Source: Butyrivibrio sp. XPD2006 (lineage in GTDB: Bacteria; Bacillota; Clostridia; Lachnospirales; Lachnospiraceae). From it: a stretch of DNA of 64,000 nt. Shown here piece after piece: positions 17,621 through 27,068 of this stretch. The stretch is from NCBI RefSeq assembly GCF_000420865.1, contig NZ_ATVT01000016.1, positions 33,686 to 97,685 on the forward strand, written 5' to 3'. The first letter of the stretch is position 1; each line of letters starts with the position of its first letter. The notes below the pieces were generated by a model. That model was not told where the DNA came from, searched no databases, and worked only from the letters and a program-made list of their open reading frames with translations. Made by a program: the position numbers and the translations under genes.

Positions 17621-18589
17621 TTACTCCTCACCATAGATTGCCGAAACAAAGTGATCAGCCATATGTTCATTGCAGGCTGCATTTACATGAATATTGTCAA
17701 GAAGCCACTCAGAACTGTTGTCCTCATGAATGGTTCCGTAATAATTATCAACAAAAGACACTCCGGTCGCACCTGAAACATCTATCATAAACTGCAGGTA
17801 AGTTGTAAGCCTTCCGTTTCCGAAGTCGTACATATCGCCATTTACCAGTGATCCGTTTGAGTCATAGGCATAGCACATAGGGAAAGACATGCAGACAATC
17901 CTGATGAACGGGTATTTCTCCTGGATCATCTTAATTCCTGCGTTCAGAGCTCCGCTGTAGGTAATAGGATCAGAGTCGTTGTCCGGATTCATTCCGATAC
18001 GCATACCGATATAGTCCTGAGCATCATAGAAGATAACCAGTGTATCTATGGTATTCATATCAAGAGCCTGCAGTGCATCCGCATGCGTATAATAATTTGA
18101 ATCGGTAAAAGAGCTTCTGGCAACATCGCACATCTGCGAAAAATCCCCCTCAGATATGGACTTGGCTACGTTATAGAAGCTGAAGGCATCAAGCGGATAG
18201 TCATCACTGTACTGTGCGTTCTTAAGTGCAATTGTTGATGACGGAAAACCGGCGTTTATGCAGTTTGCACCGAGCTTACTTCCAATCTTCTCCACAACTC
18301 CGTTCTCATCGCTGTAATATGTGAGGATATCGTTACCCAGGAAAAGAATTGTCTCCTTGCCATCGTCTTCGTGCATGGCTTTTTTGTCCTCAGGCAGAAG
18401 GAATATCTGGTCCATAACCTCTACGGAGAAGTCGCCTTCTACAACGCCCTCGGTCTCTGCAGTTCCCTGATTCCAGATCCACAGCTTAACCACAGAAAAA
18501 ACTATAACTGCCAGTATAACCGCAAACACAGCTCCGAATGCCCACTTGGGAATCCCCTGATTTTCATTGGTTTTATTAGTTTTACTCAT
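17621..18589 (-). CDS. Membrane-anchored SGNH/GDSL-like protein lacking the usual nucleophile
   Basis: A 322-residue protein with one N-terminal membrane anchor (about 17-40) and an outer domain of SGNH type. The first block reads TILFLGNDILTYY, where the canonical GDS is GND, so the Ser nucleophile appears to be missing. The terminal block LDNIHVN still gives Asp-x-x-His. It looks like a distant relative of the SGNH lipoprotein at 33.6 kb, which keeps GDS. It may be a non-catalytic sugar-binding or scaffolding member. Eight bases separate it from the SMR pair downstream. Confidence 0.75.
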   Translation of the reverse strand: MSKTNKTNENQGIPKWAFGAVFAVILAVIVFSVVKLWIWNQGTAETEGVVEGDFSVEVMDQIFLLPEDKKAMHEDDGKETILFLGNDILTYYSDENGVVEKIGSKLGANCINAGFPSSTIALKNAQYSDDYPLDAFSFYNVAKSISEGDFSQMCDVARSSFTDSNYYTHADALQALDMNTIDTLVIFYDAQDYIGMRIGMNPDNDSDPITYSGALNAGIKMIQEKYPFIRIVCMSFPMCYAYDSNGSLVNGDMYDFGNGRLTTYLQFMIDVSGATGVSFVDNYYGTIHEDNSSEWLLDNIHVNAACNEHMADHFVSAIYGEE

Positions 18590-18666
18590 GACTGTCTTCC
18601 TTGTTGTTTTTATATTAAAAAATAAAGCTATCGTCTATTTTATCATATTTTGTATTCAGGCCACCA

Positions 18667-20187
18667 TTAATCGACCCAAACAGAATAATCACGGTCTGTC
18701 ACATAGACAGTAAAATTCGAAAACTCTTTTTCATCAATAATGACAGGCTTCTCAGCAGCCAGGAACTCACCAAACTCTTCCGTTCGGGCATGGGAAACCA
18801 CATAGCATGTAGCACTGCCGCTGTCTTTGTAAGGCGGATACCATCTTGAGTCTGAGAGCCACTTAAGACCATGCATTGTACTAAAAGACTCCACCGGGCG
18901 CACCTTCACTTCTCCATAACTCATAACAGTCATGGGATTGGAATGATCAAAGGTAGAATATCCATACTCGTAGCCGGACTCCTTCATCCAATCCGTAATC
19001 TGCACATACTCAGAGTCTGCGGAACTGTCGCTTCGGATCAGTCCATCATAAAAGGCCACAGCAGAGTTTGCAGCATATGCAAGAACAACCACAGAAACGG
19101 CAATTGCCGGATTTGGTGCATATTTCACCATTGCAGCAACTCCATATGCCACTACAAACACCAACAGAACAAAATACCTCGGAGCCAGCTCTACTGTTGT
19201 AAAGGTCCCGGATAAAAGAACTACAACAATGCCGAGTATCATAGGAAATACTGCAAGCATTCCCTTGTCGGAAACAGACTTTTTAAATGCGATGACAAAT
19301 CCGGCCACAGCTGTAATTACCAACAGGATAACCACAATCTCCCATCTGTTATATCCCAGGACACTGATAAATGACGGAAGTACTTCTCCGATAAACTTCT
19401 CGGGTGCATGCCTTATGTTTCTGGAAACTCCACTGGTAACTCCGAATTCAAATATCTTGCTGAAGACGTAGGATATTACTGCGATAATAAATACCCAAAC
19501 AGTGATTACGTTATTAGCCTTCTGTTTCTTTATAACACTGATAAGTCGCCTTATTATCTCAACTCCAAGGAGCGGCAAATAGAAAAACATGCTGGCGTGT
19601 GTCCCTTGAATTCCATTAACTATTGCAAGCGGAATCGTAATGATGAATGTGAGTATTGTCACTTTGTTTGCCTTAAGTGCCCCGGCGTATAAGCCCAGCA
19701 CCACGAACATTGAAATAAAGTGACCTACATAATATGACGCATATAAGAACAGCATTCTCTGAGTCTCATCTGCGGGCGATGAAAGCACCAACACCAAAAG
19801 AACTGCAACAAGATTTTCAAGAAGCCCAAATCCGATCTGTCTTCCAAAAAACAGCATGGACGCGATCATCATAAGCATCATAAGAGTGCAAGCAAGTCCC
19901 ATAGCGGGAACCATGTTGTAGCCTGTAACAGGATATAAAAATGATGCCAGCATCGGAGCAGCAATGATCCTCCTGGCAGTAGACATATTCCAGGTATCAG
20001 GCTGCACATGATGATTATTGAACAGTTCATCAGCAAGTATTGTCTCAGATGCAATGTCTGCTTCCATATGGGCATTGTAATGCTTCATATTGGCATCGGC
20101 ATAAACAAATATTACCCAGACTATGGCAGCCAGCATCGCTATCACAAGTGCACTATAAAGGATTTTATTCATGTTCTTCATTTTCAT
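18667..20187 (-). CDS. Polytopic membrane protein, GT-C-like
   Basis: About 506 residues with roughly eleven membrane segments and a C-terminal outer domain of about 110 residues. The first loop has EADIASETILADELF, then HHVQPDTWNMSTAR. This resembles a group of Firmicute membrane proteins thought to be glycosyltransferases, but no catalytic assignment is possible. I choose the ATG at 20187, which has AAGGA six bases upstream and overlaps the TGA of the SGNH-like gene as TGATG. This implies coupled translation with the preceding MBOAT-SGNH pair. Confidence 0.75.
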   Translation of the reverse strand: MKMKNMNKILYSALVIAMLAAIVWVIFVYADANMKHYNAHMEADIASETILADELFNNHHVQPDTWNMSTARRIIAAPMLASFLYPVTGYNMVPAMGLACTLMMLMMIASMLFFGRQIGFGLLENLVAVLLVLVLSSPADETQRMLFLYASYYVGHFISMFVVLGLYAGALKANKVTILTFIITIPLAIVNGIQGTHASMFFYLPLLGVEIIRRLISVIKKQKANNVITVWVFIIAVISYVFSKIFEFGVTSGVSRNIRHAPEKFIGEVLPSFISVLGYNRWEIVVILLVITAVAGFVIAFKKSVSDKGMLAVFPMILGIVVVLLSGTFTTVELAPRYFVLLVFVVAYGVAAMVKYAPNPAIAVSVVVLAYAANSAVAFYDGLIRSDSSADSEYVQITDWMKESGYEYGYSTFDHSNPMTVMSYGEVKVRPVESFSTMHGLKWLSDSRWYPPYKDSGSATCYVVSHARTEEFGEFLAAEKPVIIDEKEFSNFTVYVTDRDYSVWVD

Positions 20188-21320
20188 CACCAATCCTTTG
20201 TAAGCAACTCTTCAAAATCAAAGTTTTCTACAATCTGTCTCATCCTATCCAGTTCCTCTGCCATCTGCTCAGAGCTGTGAATCTGATGAGTACCGTCTGC
20301 GAAACATTCTACCATGTATCTGTTGATTTCAGGCTTGTAGTGTGAATAATCAGCGTAATTGTTCAGGTCTGTTACTTCATCAATATTCTGGAAGTAAAAC
20401 AGATGAACATTATCATACTTAAGAAGCTCGTCCGCCACGTACTGATACTGAGCAAAGGCTGCCTCATAGAAATTCTCCTGCTGCAGATTGTGCCAGTACA
20501 GAATGCTATAGGGCGGGAAAAAGAAATAGAACTGAGTGTCAGGATTCTCACGTACAAACGGAAGTATATTTTCCTCAAGGTTTGCACTTGTTGTGGGAAT
20601 AACATCCTCCACAGTTATAACCTGATCCGACTTCTCAGGTTCTTCATAGGTTCGCATAACATACTCAATGTTGTAAAACTCAGGAGTCCACCAGCTTGCA
20701 TATATCTCTGACAGGTCAGAGCCCTTGCCCTGTATCACCGGTCGCAGGATATACTGGAACAACACGTCTTTGTTCAGGACATAGTTCACATCGTTGAAGA
20801 CATTGTTGTCGTAGAGATACTCAGGAAGCGGATACTTAGTCTCCATGGTATCTGCTGTAATTGTCGGAATATCCATGGCAAAGAACACAGCACCCATGGG
20901 CTGCGTCTGCCTCGCGTGGTTGTTCTCATCAAAGACAATTGAGAGAATATTGTAATCATCCCTCGGGTAAGCGCCACTGTAGCTTAGCTTGGCAGTATCA
21001 TAACCAAGAAGCTCCTTAAAATCATCCGTGTCAAAGTTGACAGTCATGGATGATCCGATAATGCATCCGTTATAGTCCATGTTCTGCGCCATTCCGGGAT
21101 TCTGAGAAAGCTGATTGTCTACAACGTAAGGAAAGCCATCAAGTGGTGTATGGTAGTGGAAGAACGGGTCCACATAGATAACCAGGGCTGACACCAATAG
21201 GAGCATGGCTAAAACCATTGCTATAAGAGCAATGAACAGCTTGCGATAATGCCCATTACTTTTATCTTTTGTCATATTTAGTTCATCGCTTTTTATCACG
21301 GTTGCCTTATCTGTTTCCAT
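20187..21320 (-). CDS. SGNH-like partner of MBOAT (second pair)
   Basis: About 377 residues from the ATG at 21320. An upstream TTG at 21338 is possible but lacks a better site. One membrane anchor (about 25-45) is followed by the strongly conserved YVDPFFHYH element shared with the homologue at 47.9 kb. The nucleophile block is IIGSSMTVNF and a DYSHY block lies near the C-terminus, as in SGNH-type acyl-handling proteins. It follows the MBOAT gene at 21340 directly, so it is likely the outer partner that completes O-acylation. Confidence 0.78.
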   Translation of the reverse strand: METDKATVIKSDELNMTKDKSNGHYRKLFIALIAMVLAMLLLVSALVIYVDPFFHYHTPLDGFPYVVDNQLSQNPGMAQNMDYNGCIIGSSMTVNFDTDDFKELLGYDTAKLSYSGAYPRDDYNILSIVFDENNHARQTQPMGAVFFAMDIPTITADTMETKYPLPEYLYDNNVFNDVNYVLNKDVLFQYILRPVIQGKGSDLSEIYASWWTPEFYNIEYVMRTYEEPEKSDQVITVEDVIPTTSANLEENILPFVRENPDTQFYFFFPPYSILYWHNLQQENFYEAAFAQYQYVADELLKYDNVHLFYFQNIDEVTDLNNYADYSHYKPEINRYMVECFADGTHQIHSSEQMAEELDRMRQIVENFDFEELLTKDW

Positions 21321-21339
21321 ATCAATAATCCAATACAAA

Positions 21340-22785
21340 TCAGAAGTTCATATACAGGAATGTACTTACTCCTGCAAAGCTCAGTATGCACCATACCAAA
21401 AGTACTGCAGTAACAATAGTTGTTCTTACGCCAATCTTGGCTTTACCTGCGATAGTATACGCATTTTGCATGAAGAATATCATCACCACTGAGACGATTA
21501 TAAAGAGCCACAGGCATATATCCCATGCAAAGTTCAGTTTCATAATCGGTGTAACCTTGATCACGTACCAGATCTCATCAAGCTGGAAGCAGGATGAAAG
21601 GTGAGTATTGATCCTCCTGTGTCCGCCTATAAACATACGCATGATCAGGGTTATTGCATCAGAGATAGTTGCTGCTCTGAAGAACACCCAGGCGAGAGTT
21701 ACATAAATGAATGTGAAAAGAACTTTAAAAGGTTTCAGAATGCTGCTCTGTCGTTTTGCCTTATCTCCTGTTACAGCTCTTGTTATCACATATAAAACGC
21801 CATGCATCGCACCCCAGACTATAAAATTAAGGCCATTACCATGCCACAATCCGCTAAGCAGAAATACGATCATGAGGTTAAGATACAATCTTGCAGTGCC
21901 CTTGCGATTTCCACCGAGCGGTATATAGACATACTTGGTAAAAAACTTAGTCAGCGTTATGTGCCATCTCTTCCAGAAATCAATGATATTCACTGCCTTG
22001 TACGGAGAATTAAAGTTCATCGGCAGCTCAAATCCCATCATCATGCATACTGCAGATGCCATGTCGCAGTATCCGCTAAAATCAAAGTAAAGCTGGAACG
22101 AGTAGAAAACTGCCACAAGTATAGCTTCCAGACTTCCAAGTCCTGCCACATTCTCATATCCAAAATTCACTGCCTGTCCAAATGTATCCGCAAGGATTAC
22201 TTTCTTGAACAGTCCCATGGATAATAAGAATAGAGCCCGCATTATCATTTCCCAGTCAACACTACAAGAGTTCTTTTTTACATTTCCATCATGCTGCTCA
22301 CCGGTTATGCCGATTGCATTCTCAATGCACTTTGTAAATTCTCCATATCCCATAAGCGGTCCCTGAAGAAGCTTAGGGAAAAACAGGATATAAGCCAGAT
22401 AATCTGCAAGCTTAAACTCTTTAATCTCTCCTCTATTCAAGTCAACCTGATATGAAATCTGATTGAAGGTGTAGAAACTAACTGCTATCGGGAAGAACAC
22501 ACCATTGAATTTAAAAAACAGCAACGCCACTAAGTTTATTATCACTGCAGCCCATTGACTAACACGGACCTTCGCCAGCACCGCATTAACCACAATACTT
22601 CCAACTAGCACCAGCAGATTCCTCACCCCAAAAGGGGCATAAAAAACCAGAGATGCAACGACAATAAGCCACTTGCATGCATCCCTGTACTTCGAATCAC
22701 TATTAGCCATTTCCCTGAGCTTATAAAAAGCAATCAAGAAAACCGGCAAAAAAACTAAAATGAAAATGTATGAATTAAAAAGCAT
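21340..22785 (-). CDS. MBOAT family O-acyltransferase (second pair)
   Basis: A 481-residue polytopic protein beginning with MLFNSYIFILVFLPVF, the standard AlgI-like start. It carries the catalytic LWHGNG motif followed by FIVWGAMHG, and the PLGGNRKG loop. It should transfer acyl groups to the outside for polymer modification. The gap to the SGNH-like partner is about 20 bases. Compared with the third MBOAT at 49.0 kb, the N-terminus and the WKRWHITLTKF region are clearly related but diverged, so the three copies are not recent duplicates. Confidence 0.92.
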   Translation of the reverse strand: MLFNSYIFILVFLPVFLIAFYKLREMANSDSKYRDACKWLIVVASLVFYAPFGVRNLLVLVGSIVVNAVLAKVRVSQWAAVIINLVALLFFKFNGVFFPIAVSFYTFNQISYQVDLNRGEIKEFKLADYLAYILFFPKLLQGPLMGYGEFTKCIENAIGITGEQHDGNVKKNSCSVDWEMIMRALFLLSMGLFKKVILADTFGQAVNFGYENVAGLGSLEAILVAVFYSFQLYFDFSGYCDMASAVCMMMGFELPMNFNSPYKAVNIIDFWKRWHITLTKFFTKYVYIPLGGNRKGTARLYLNLMIVFLLSGLWHGNGLNFIVWGAMHGVLYVITRAVTGDKAKRQSSILKPFKVLFTFIYVTLAWVFFRAATISDAITLIMRMFIGGHRRINTHLSSCFQLDEIWYVIKVTPIMKLNFAWDICLWLFIIVSVVMIFFMQNAYTIAGKAKIGVRTTIVTAVLLVWCILSFAGVSTFLYMNF

Positions 22786-22812
22786 CTACGTACCTTTTCT
22801 CTCCACCCAAAA

Positions 22813-24285
22813 TCAATACAATATCACCGCATAAAACAGCACAATATAAATCGGAACGCACAATCCGTACAGCACGATAAGAACTCTTCTGTCAAGGATC
22901 TTAGTAGCCCCTGCAATGCGCTTCTCATTCTCCTCAGAGAACGTGATCCACAAGAGCAGCAGAACAGCTGCTACGCAGACTCCATTTATAGCAGACGCAA
23001 GGTCATGCAGGGATGGTGCCTTCTCAATAATCTTGGTAACGAGCGGATCTGACTGCTGATACTTGTCAGAGCCAAACGCCTTGCACAGCGCCACAATAGC
23101 CTTGTTATCCTGTGTATACCTTGTATTCATATGCATTGGAGAATCAATTCCCAGTGCAAAGAACCTGAGGTACGACAGCACCGTCATCAGCAGCAGCTTC
23201 ATATCAAGCGTTGTATCAGCGCCACTACCGGCATTAGTTCCTGCCTTTGCGCCACCGGCATTACAGCACATCAGAATCGCAACAAACGGAACATACAAAA
23301 GCGATCTGTAGAACAGGTTATCATTAAAGAAGCTCATGTAAACCATCATAAGTGATGATATCCAGATCATCCTCTTGTCATCCATATCCGGCTTAGTAAC
23401 ATAGGACAGGAAGCAAACTACCACAAACACTATAACCATGAGCGATGCCTTACCGCTTATGATCGGAATCTGAATATAATCAAAAGTCCTTGCAAGCTGA
23501 TCATTCATAGTGCTTGATGTCGATTTCTGTTCAAATCCCGAAGAAACCACCGCCCAGAGAAGCGTAGGAATAAACATGACTACAGCATCAGCCAAAACTC
23601 TCAGTACGTTCTTCTGCTTAATAAGTAGCATTGGCAGTATCGCAATGATTATCATCGGGCAAAGAGTCACTGCATACATCGACAGAAGAACAAAAGCCAT
23701 CATCTTATCCCTGAGCAGGAAATCAAGAGCCAATACCATTGCACACAGATAGATAACTTCATCCTGCCCGGAATATCCGGCGCTCAGCATCACTTCAGAT
23801 GATGCCAGAACAATAAAGCCTGCCAGCACACCATTGTAATCACTTCCCGAGACACGCTTTGTAATTCGATAGCAGAAGTATGCCATCAGTACGATCGTCA
23901 GGAACAAAAGAGCTTTGTACCAATATACACAGCCTATAGTTCCGACATTCATATTTCCATTAAAATAATGAGTAAGCCAAAGTGGCAGACACCATATTGA
24001 CTGCAGGATATACATAAAGGGTGACGTCATACCTTCCTGTGTCATATCAGAGTGTATAGGCGCTGCCCCTCTCGTGTTCATGGCCTTGTCCAGATAAAAA
24101 TCCTGCCATCTTCCCTCAACCAGCAGATCCCAGTTGTTGACAGACCATGCTGTGATTGTCTGGCCATCGATATAATTGAAAGACCAGAAAAAGAAAAAAG
24201 CACCGATGAGTGTAATTATCGTCGCAAATATAAACAGCTTCCGGTCTTCAACATAGGTTTTCTTAAAAATATTCTTCATCAGCAT
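22813..24285 (-). CDS. Polytopic membrane protein, probable GT-C glycosyltransferase
   Basis: A 490-residue protein with about eleven membrane segments. The first outer loop contains SVNNWDLLVEGRWQDFY, and the next loop has GAAPIHSDMTQEGMTSPF. This architecture is common among GT-C-like proteins that use lipid-phosphate sugars. It overlaps the upstream Gfo/Idh oxidoreductase gene by seven bases, tying it to the deoxysugar module. It is therefore a candidate for transferring that sugar. The exact function is not shown by sequence. Confidence 0.75.
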   Translation of the reverse strand: MLMKNIFKKTYVEDRKLFIFATIITLIGAFFFFWSFNYIDGQTITAWSVNNWDLLVEGRWQDFYLDKAMNTRGAAPIHSDMTQEGMTSPFMYILQSIWCLPLWLTHYFNGNMNVGTIGCVYWYKALLFLTIVLMAYFCYRITKRVSGSDYNGVLAGFIVLASSEVMLSAGYSGQDEVIYLCAMVLALDFLLRDKMMAFVLLSMYAVTLCPMIIIAILPMLLIKQKNVLRVLADAVVMFIPTLLWAVVSSGFEQKSTSSTMNDQLARTFDYIQIPIISGKASLMVIVFVVVCFLSYVTKPDMDDKRMIWISSLMMVYMSFFNDNLFYRSLLYVPFVAILMCCNAGGAKAGTNAGSGADTTLDMKLLLMTVLSYLRFFALGIDSPMHMNTRYTQDNKAIVALCKAFGSDKYQQSDPLVTKIIEKAPSLHDLASAINGVCVAAVLLLLWITFSEENEKRIAGATKILDRRVLIVLYGLCVPIYIVLFYAVILY

Positions 24286-25304
24286 TTTACTCTCTTAGCT
24301 TTATTCATAACTTCGTCTACCAAAGACGCATGTCTTACAAGCTCACTTTTAGCTTCAGCCCTAGCATCTTTGTTTTCAACAAGATAAATAAACCTGTCAA
24401 GAATCGCCCCAAACTGATCAAAGGGCTCTATCTCAATAGAACTTGCCGTTCCTTTTTCAACAAGCGAAAGGACCACCTTAAAATCATCAGGAGCAGTAAA
24501 GGCTCTTGATGAACTAATCATACCGGTAGATCCGAAGATCTCAATCTCACATTTATAGTTGTTGTCCATTCCAAAGGAAAGCTGCGCAGTTCTGCCATCT
24601 GCAGTCTCAAAGGTCGCATCTCCGTAAATGTCCACACCGTAAGTATCACTGTCATGAAGAACTGCCCTCTGCAAGAACAGCTCATTATCGAGCACGGCCT
24701 CGGCAGCCCTGATCACATAGCCCCCGCAATCCAGAAGCGCTCCTCCGCCATACTCTTTGTTGTATCTGAAATCATCAGCCGTCCTGAAGGGGAAAGAAAA
24801 CATGGCTCTCATCAGCCTGAAATCACCTATTCTCCCATCCTGAAGAATTTTCTTCATAGTGGTAAACTGGGGATGAATTACAAACCCGTAGTTTTCATAG
24901 AAAGCTAAATCGTTGGCAAGAGCAATATCTGCAATTTCACCTGTTGTATCAGCACTGAGAGTAAATGGCTTCTCCACAAGAATATGCTTGCCATAGCTCA
25001 GCGCTTTCCTGCTCCACTTATCATGAAGAGACGGCGGAAGCGGAATATAGACTGCATCCACCGAATCATCCTTAAGAAGCTCCTCATAGCCCTCATAGAC
25101 TTTCCCGCCAAACTTCTCTGTAAATGTGGCAGCTTTCTCGAGCTTAGCAGCCTTAAAAGCCTCATCATCATCAACCGGTTCAGTCCACTCAGACGGCGCT
25201 GCAACAGCGACACCAACAAACTCCAGCTTATCGTTCTTAAGAATAGCCGGAATCATTCTCCTGAATGCAATATTTGCTGTTCCTAGTACTCCAATCCTCA
25301 TCAT
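24279..25304 (-). CDS. Gfo/Idh/MocA family oxidoreductase (candidate NDP-3-ketosugar reductase)
   Basis: A 341-residue NAD(P)-dependent oxidoreductase. The N-terminal Rossmann segment is GVLGTANIAFRRMIPAI, and the catalytic-lysine motif EKPF near residue 98 is characteristic. In antibiotic dideoxysugar pathways a Gfo/Idh enzyme (TylC1-type) reduces the unstable 3-keto product of an NDP-hexose 2,3-dehydratase. The 2,3-dehydratase is exactly the gene located one base upstream, so the same chemistry is likely. It overlaps the following membrane protein gene by seven bases. Confidence 0.88.
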   Translation of the reverse strand: MMRIGVLGTANIAFRRMIPAILKNDKLEFVGVAVAAPSEWTEPVDDDEAFKAAKLEKAATFTEKFGGKVYEGYEELLKDDSVDAVYIPLPPSLHDKWSRKALSYGKHILVEKPFTLSADTTGEIADIALANDLAFYENYGFVIHPQFTTMKKILQDGRIGDFRLMRAMFSFPFRTADDFRYNKEYGGGALLDCGGYVIRAAEAVLDNELFLQRAVLHDSDTYGVDIYGDATFETADGRTAQLSFGMDNNYKCEIEIFGSTGMISSSRAFTAPDDFKVVLSLVEKGTASSIEIEPFDQFGAILDRFIYLVENKDARAEAKSELVRHASLVDEVMNKAKRVKC

Positions 25305-25305
25305 G

Positions 25306-26655
25306 TTAAATCTCCAAAAACGAAAGCATATTTCTCAGCTGAATATTGAGAACGTTGTTGATCTGCATCATGATATTCAGTGTGCCATAGTCACTCCATA
25401 CATAACCGGCAGGCAGCTCCTTAAGCTCATCCTTAGAAATCTCAATAATGACATTCCTGTTCTGTTCCTGATAGAAACGTCCACCCTCTTCCGACAAAAT
25501 GGCATCGGTGAGTATACCCTCTCCGGCATTAAGCTTATTCCAGAAAAGCCTTGTGACCTCATCATCCGCGGTCCCCAAGTGATCCTGCTGAATGGTAGGT
25601 CCTATCTCAATAAAGTCCCTGCATCCCACCTCGGCTCTAGGCTTAACAAGGAACTTGACCATTCCGTCAAAATTGCAGCAGATGAGCCCAATAGTGCCCA
25701 TTCCGCGTGATGCGATAAGAGGCTGATTCCAGCTGGTAACTTCACGCCCCTCTATCATTACATTGCAGTAGATAACTTCAAAGGCGTAATCATCAATAGG
25801 AAACACGCCGTTATCCCTTATCTCCCACCTCTCAAGGTCTCTAAGCGGAAGAAGTCTTACCCTGTTCTGTGTAAACATCTTGTAGTTGTTCATGGCGTTG
25901 TAGAGACTGATTATAGTCTTTCTGTTAAGCTCGGTAACAGAGCTCTTGTACGCAAGATTCTGCGCAAACGGAAGATCCTTCTCATCTTCAAGAAGCACAA
26001 ACGGGATACAGGAGATCACAGTCCTGGTATCCATGTTGACCAGATTGTCATAGTGCATCAGCGCCTTTATCTGGGATAATGTGAGCCATCTGAAATTCTT
26101 CTTTTCCTCTAGCTCTTCATCAGACATGATGATGACATTTCGATTTCTCTTACCCAGAAACCTTGATGACTGCTCCGACTGAATCTGATCCACCAGAATA
26201 GATTCAGGCTTCATGTTCATGAAATATGGCAGATAATCCGGCACTCTTCCGCCGTGCCTGGCCTCAAAATTAGACTTGGTAGCCTGAATAGTAGGAGATA
26301 CCTGTACCACATTTACATTGCCGGGTTCAATCTTGGCCTGCATCAGATAATGCCAGACACCGCCAATCTTGCAGGCAATAATGCCTAAAAAACCGATCTC
26401 GTTCTGAATGATGATAGGTTGCTGCAGAGTTTCCCCGTCACCTGCCATCTCAATTCCGGATATCTGAAAGAATGATCTGTCCTTATTTCTTATCTCTCCG
26501 GATTCATCATCGTAGAACCATGGAGTGCAGTCCTGAAGGCAAATCTTATCAAGCCTGACCCTGGTACTGTCCTTGATGGAATCAATCCAGCTCAGTATTT
26601 CATCCAGCGTGTGTTTGGAATATTCATTTTTCTCAGAAATATCCGCCTTAGTCAT
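25306..26655 (-). CDS. NDP-hexose 2,3-dehydratase
   Basis: Removes the C2 hydroxyl of an NDP-4-keto-6-deoxyhexose to give a 3,4-diketo-2,6-dideoxy intermediate (EvaA/TylX3 family). The 449-residue product shows the family's internal duplication. The first half carries IGFLGIIACKIGG and QVSPTIQATKSNF. The second half carries TIGLICCNFDG and EIGPTIQQDH at matching positions, and each half is about 210 residues. It overlaps the ketoisomerase gene by eight bases and is one base from the oxidoreductase gene. This enzyme is well known from antibiotic gene clusters and less expected in a surface-glycan locus. Confidence 0.9.
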   Translation of the reverse strand: MTKADISEKNEYSKHTLDEILSWIDSIKDSTRVRLDKICLQDCTPWFYDDESGEIRNKDRSFFQISGIEMAGDGETLQQPIIIQNEIGFLGIIACKIGGVWHYLMQAKIEPGNVNVVQVSPTIQATKSNFEARHGGRVPDYLPYFMNMKPESILVDQIQSEQSSRFLGKRNRNVIIMSDEELEEKKNFRWLTLSQIKALMHYDNLVNMDTRTVISCIPFVLLEDEKDLPFAQNLAYKSSVTELNRKTIISLYNAMNNYKMFTQNRVRLLPLRDLERWEIRDNGVFPIDDYAFEVIYCNVMIEGREVTSWNQPLIASRGMGTIGLICCNFDGMVKFLVKPRAEVGCRDFIEIGPTIQQDHLGTADDEVTRLFWNKLNAGEGILTDAILSEEGGRFYQEQNRNVIIEISKDELKELPAGYVWSDYGTLNIMMQINNVLNIQLRNMLSFLEI

Positions 26656-27052
26656 TTAATGCCTTTTTGTATTCCTCGTAGTCGTCGTAGGTTTCATTGC
26701 CGGGTTCAAAGGGTCTGTCGCAGAGTGCCATCATTACACAGTCAGGGCTGAAATTTCTCATCTGCCTCCAGAGCATCTTTTCTATGAAAAGACCTTTCGA
26801 AGGAGTATCCATTTTGAAGACCTCCTGAGATGTTCCGTTGTCCACCACAACCTCGCAGGAGCCGGCTACAGGGATCAGTATAAGCCTTGTCTTCTTGGTT
26901 GCATGGTTACCTCTCGTAGCACCCTCAGCTACATCCCTTACCCAGAACACCCTCTTGATATCAAAGGGGACTCTGTTGTCTACTTCAGTAACATACAGTG
27001 TTCCATCAGGTTCAGTAACACTGTTTATATCAATAATCTTGCATCCTTCCAT
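26648..27052 (-). CDS. dTDP-4-keto-6-deoxyglucose 3,4-ketoisomerase (FdtA/QdtA type)
   Basis: A small cupin of 134 residues that moves the keto group from C4 to C3, preparing a dTDP-sugar for 3-amination. RVFWVRDV and the family-typical RGNHATKK (catalytic His) are present, and so is the terminal DDYEEY segment. The ATG at 27052 has GGAG seven bases upstream and is preferred over the TTG at 27058. It lies between the aminotransferase and the 2,3-dehydratase. Whether the product has Qui3N or Fuc3N stereochemistry cannot be read from sequence. Confidence 0.87.
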   Translation of the reverse strand: MEGCKIIDINSVTEPDGTLYVTEVDNRVPFDIKRVFWVRDVAEGATRGNHATKKTRLILIPVAGSCEVVVDNGTSQEVFKMDTPSKGLFIEKMLWRQMRNFSPDCVMMALCDRPFEPGNETYDDYEEYKKALND

Positions 27053-27068
27053 GATCAAACTCCGTCTA

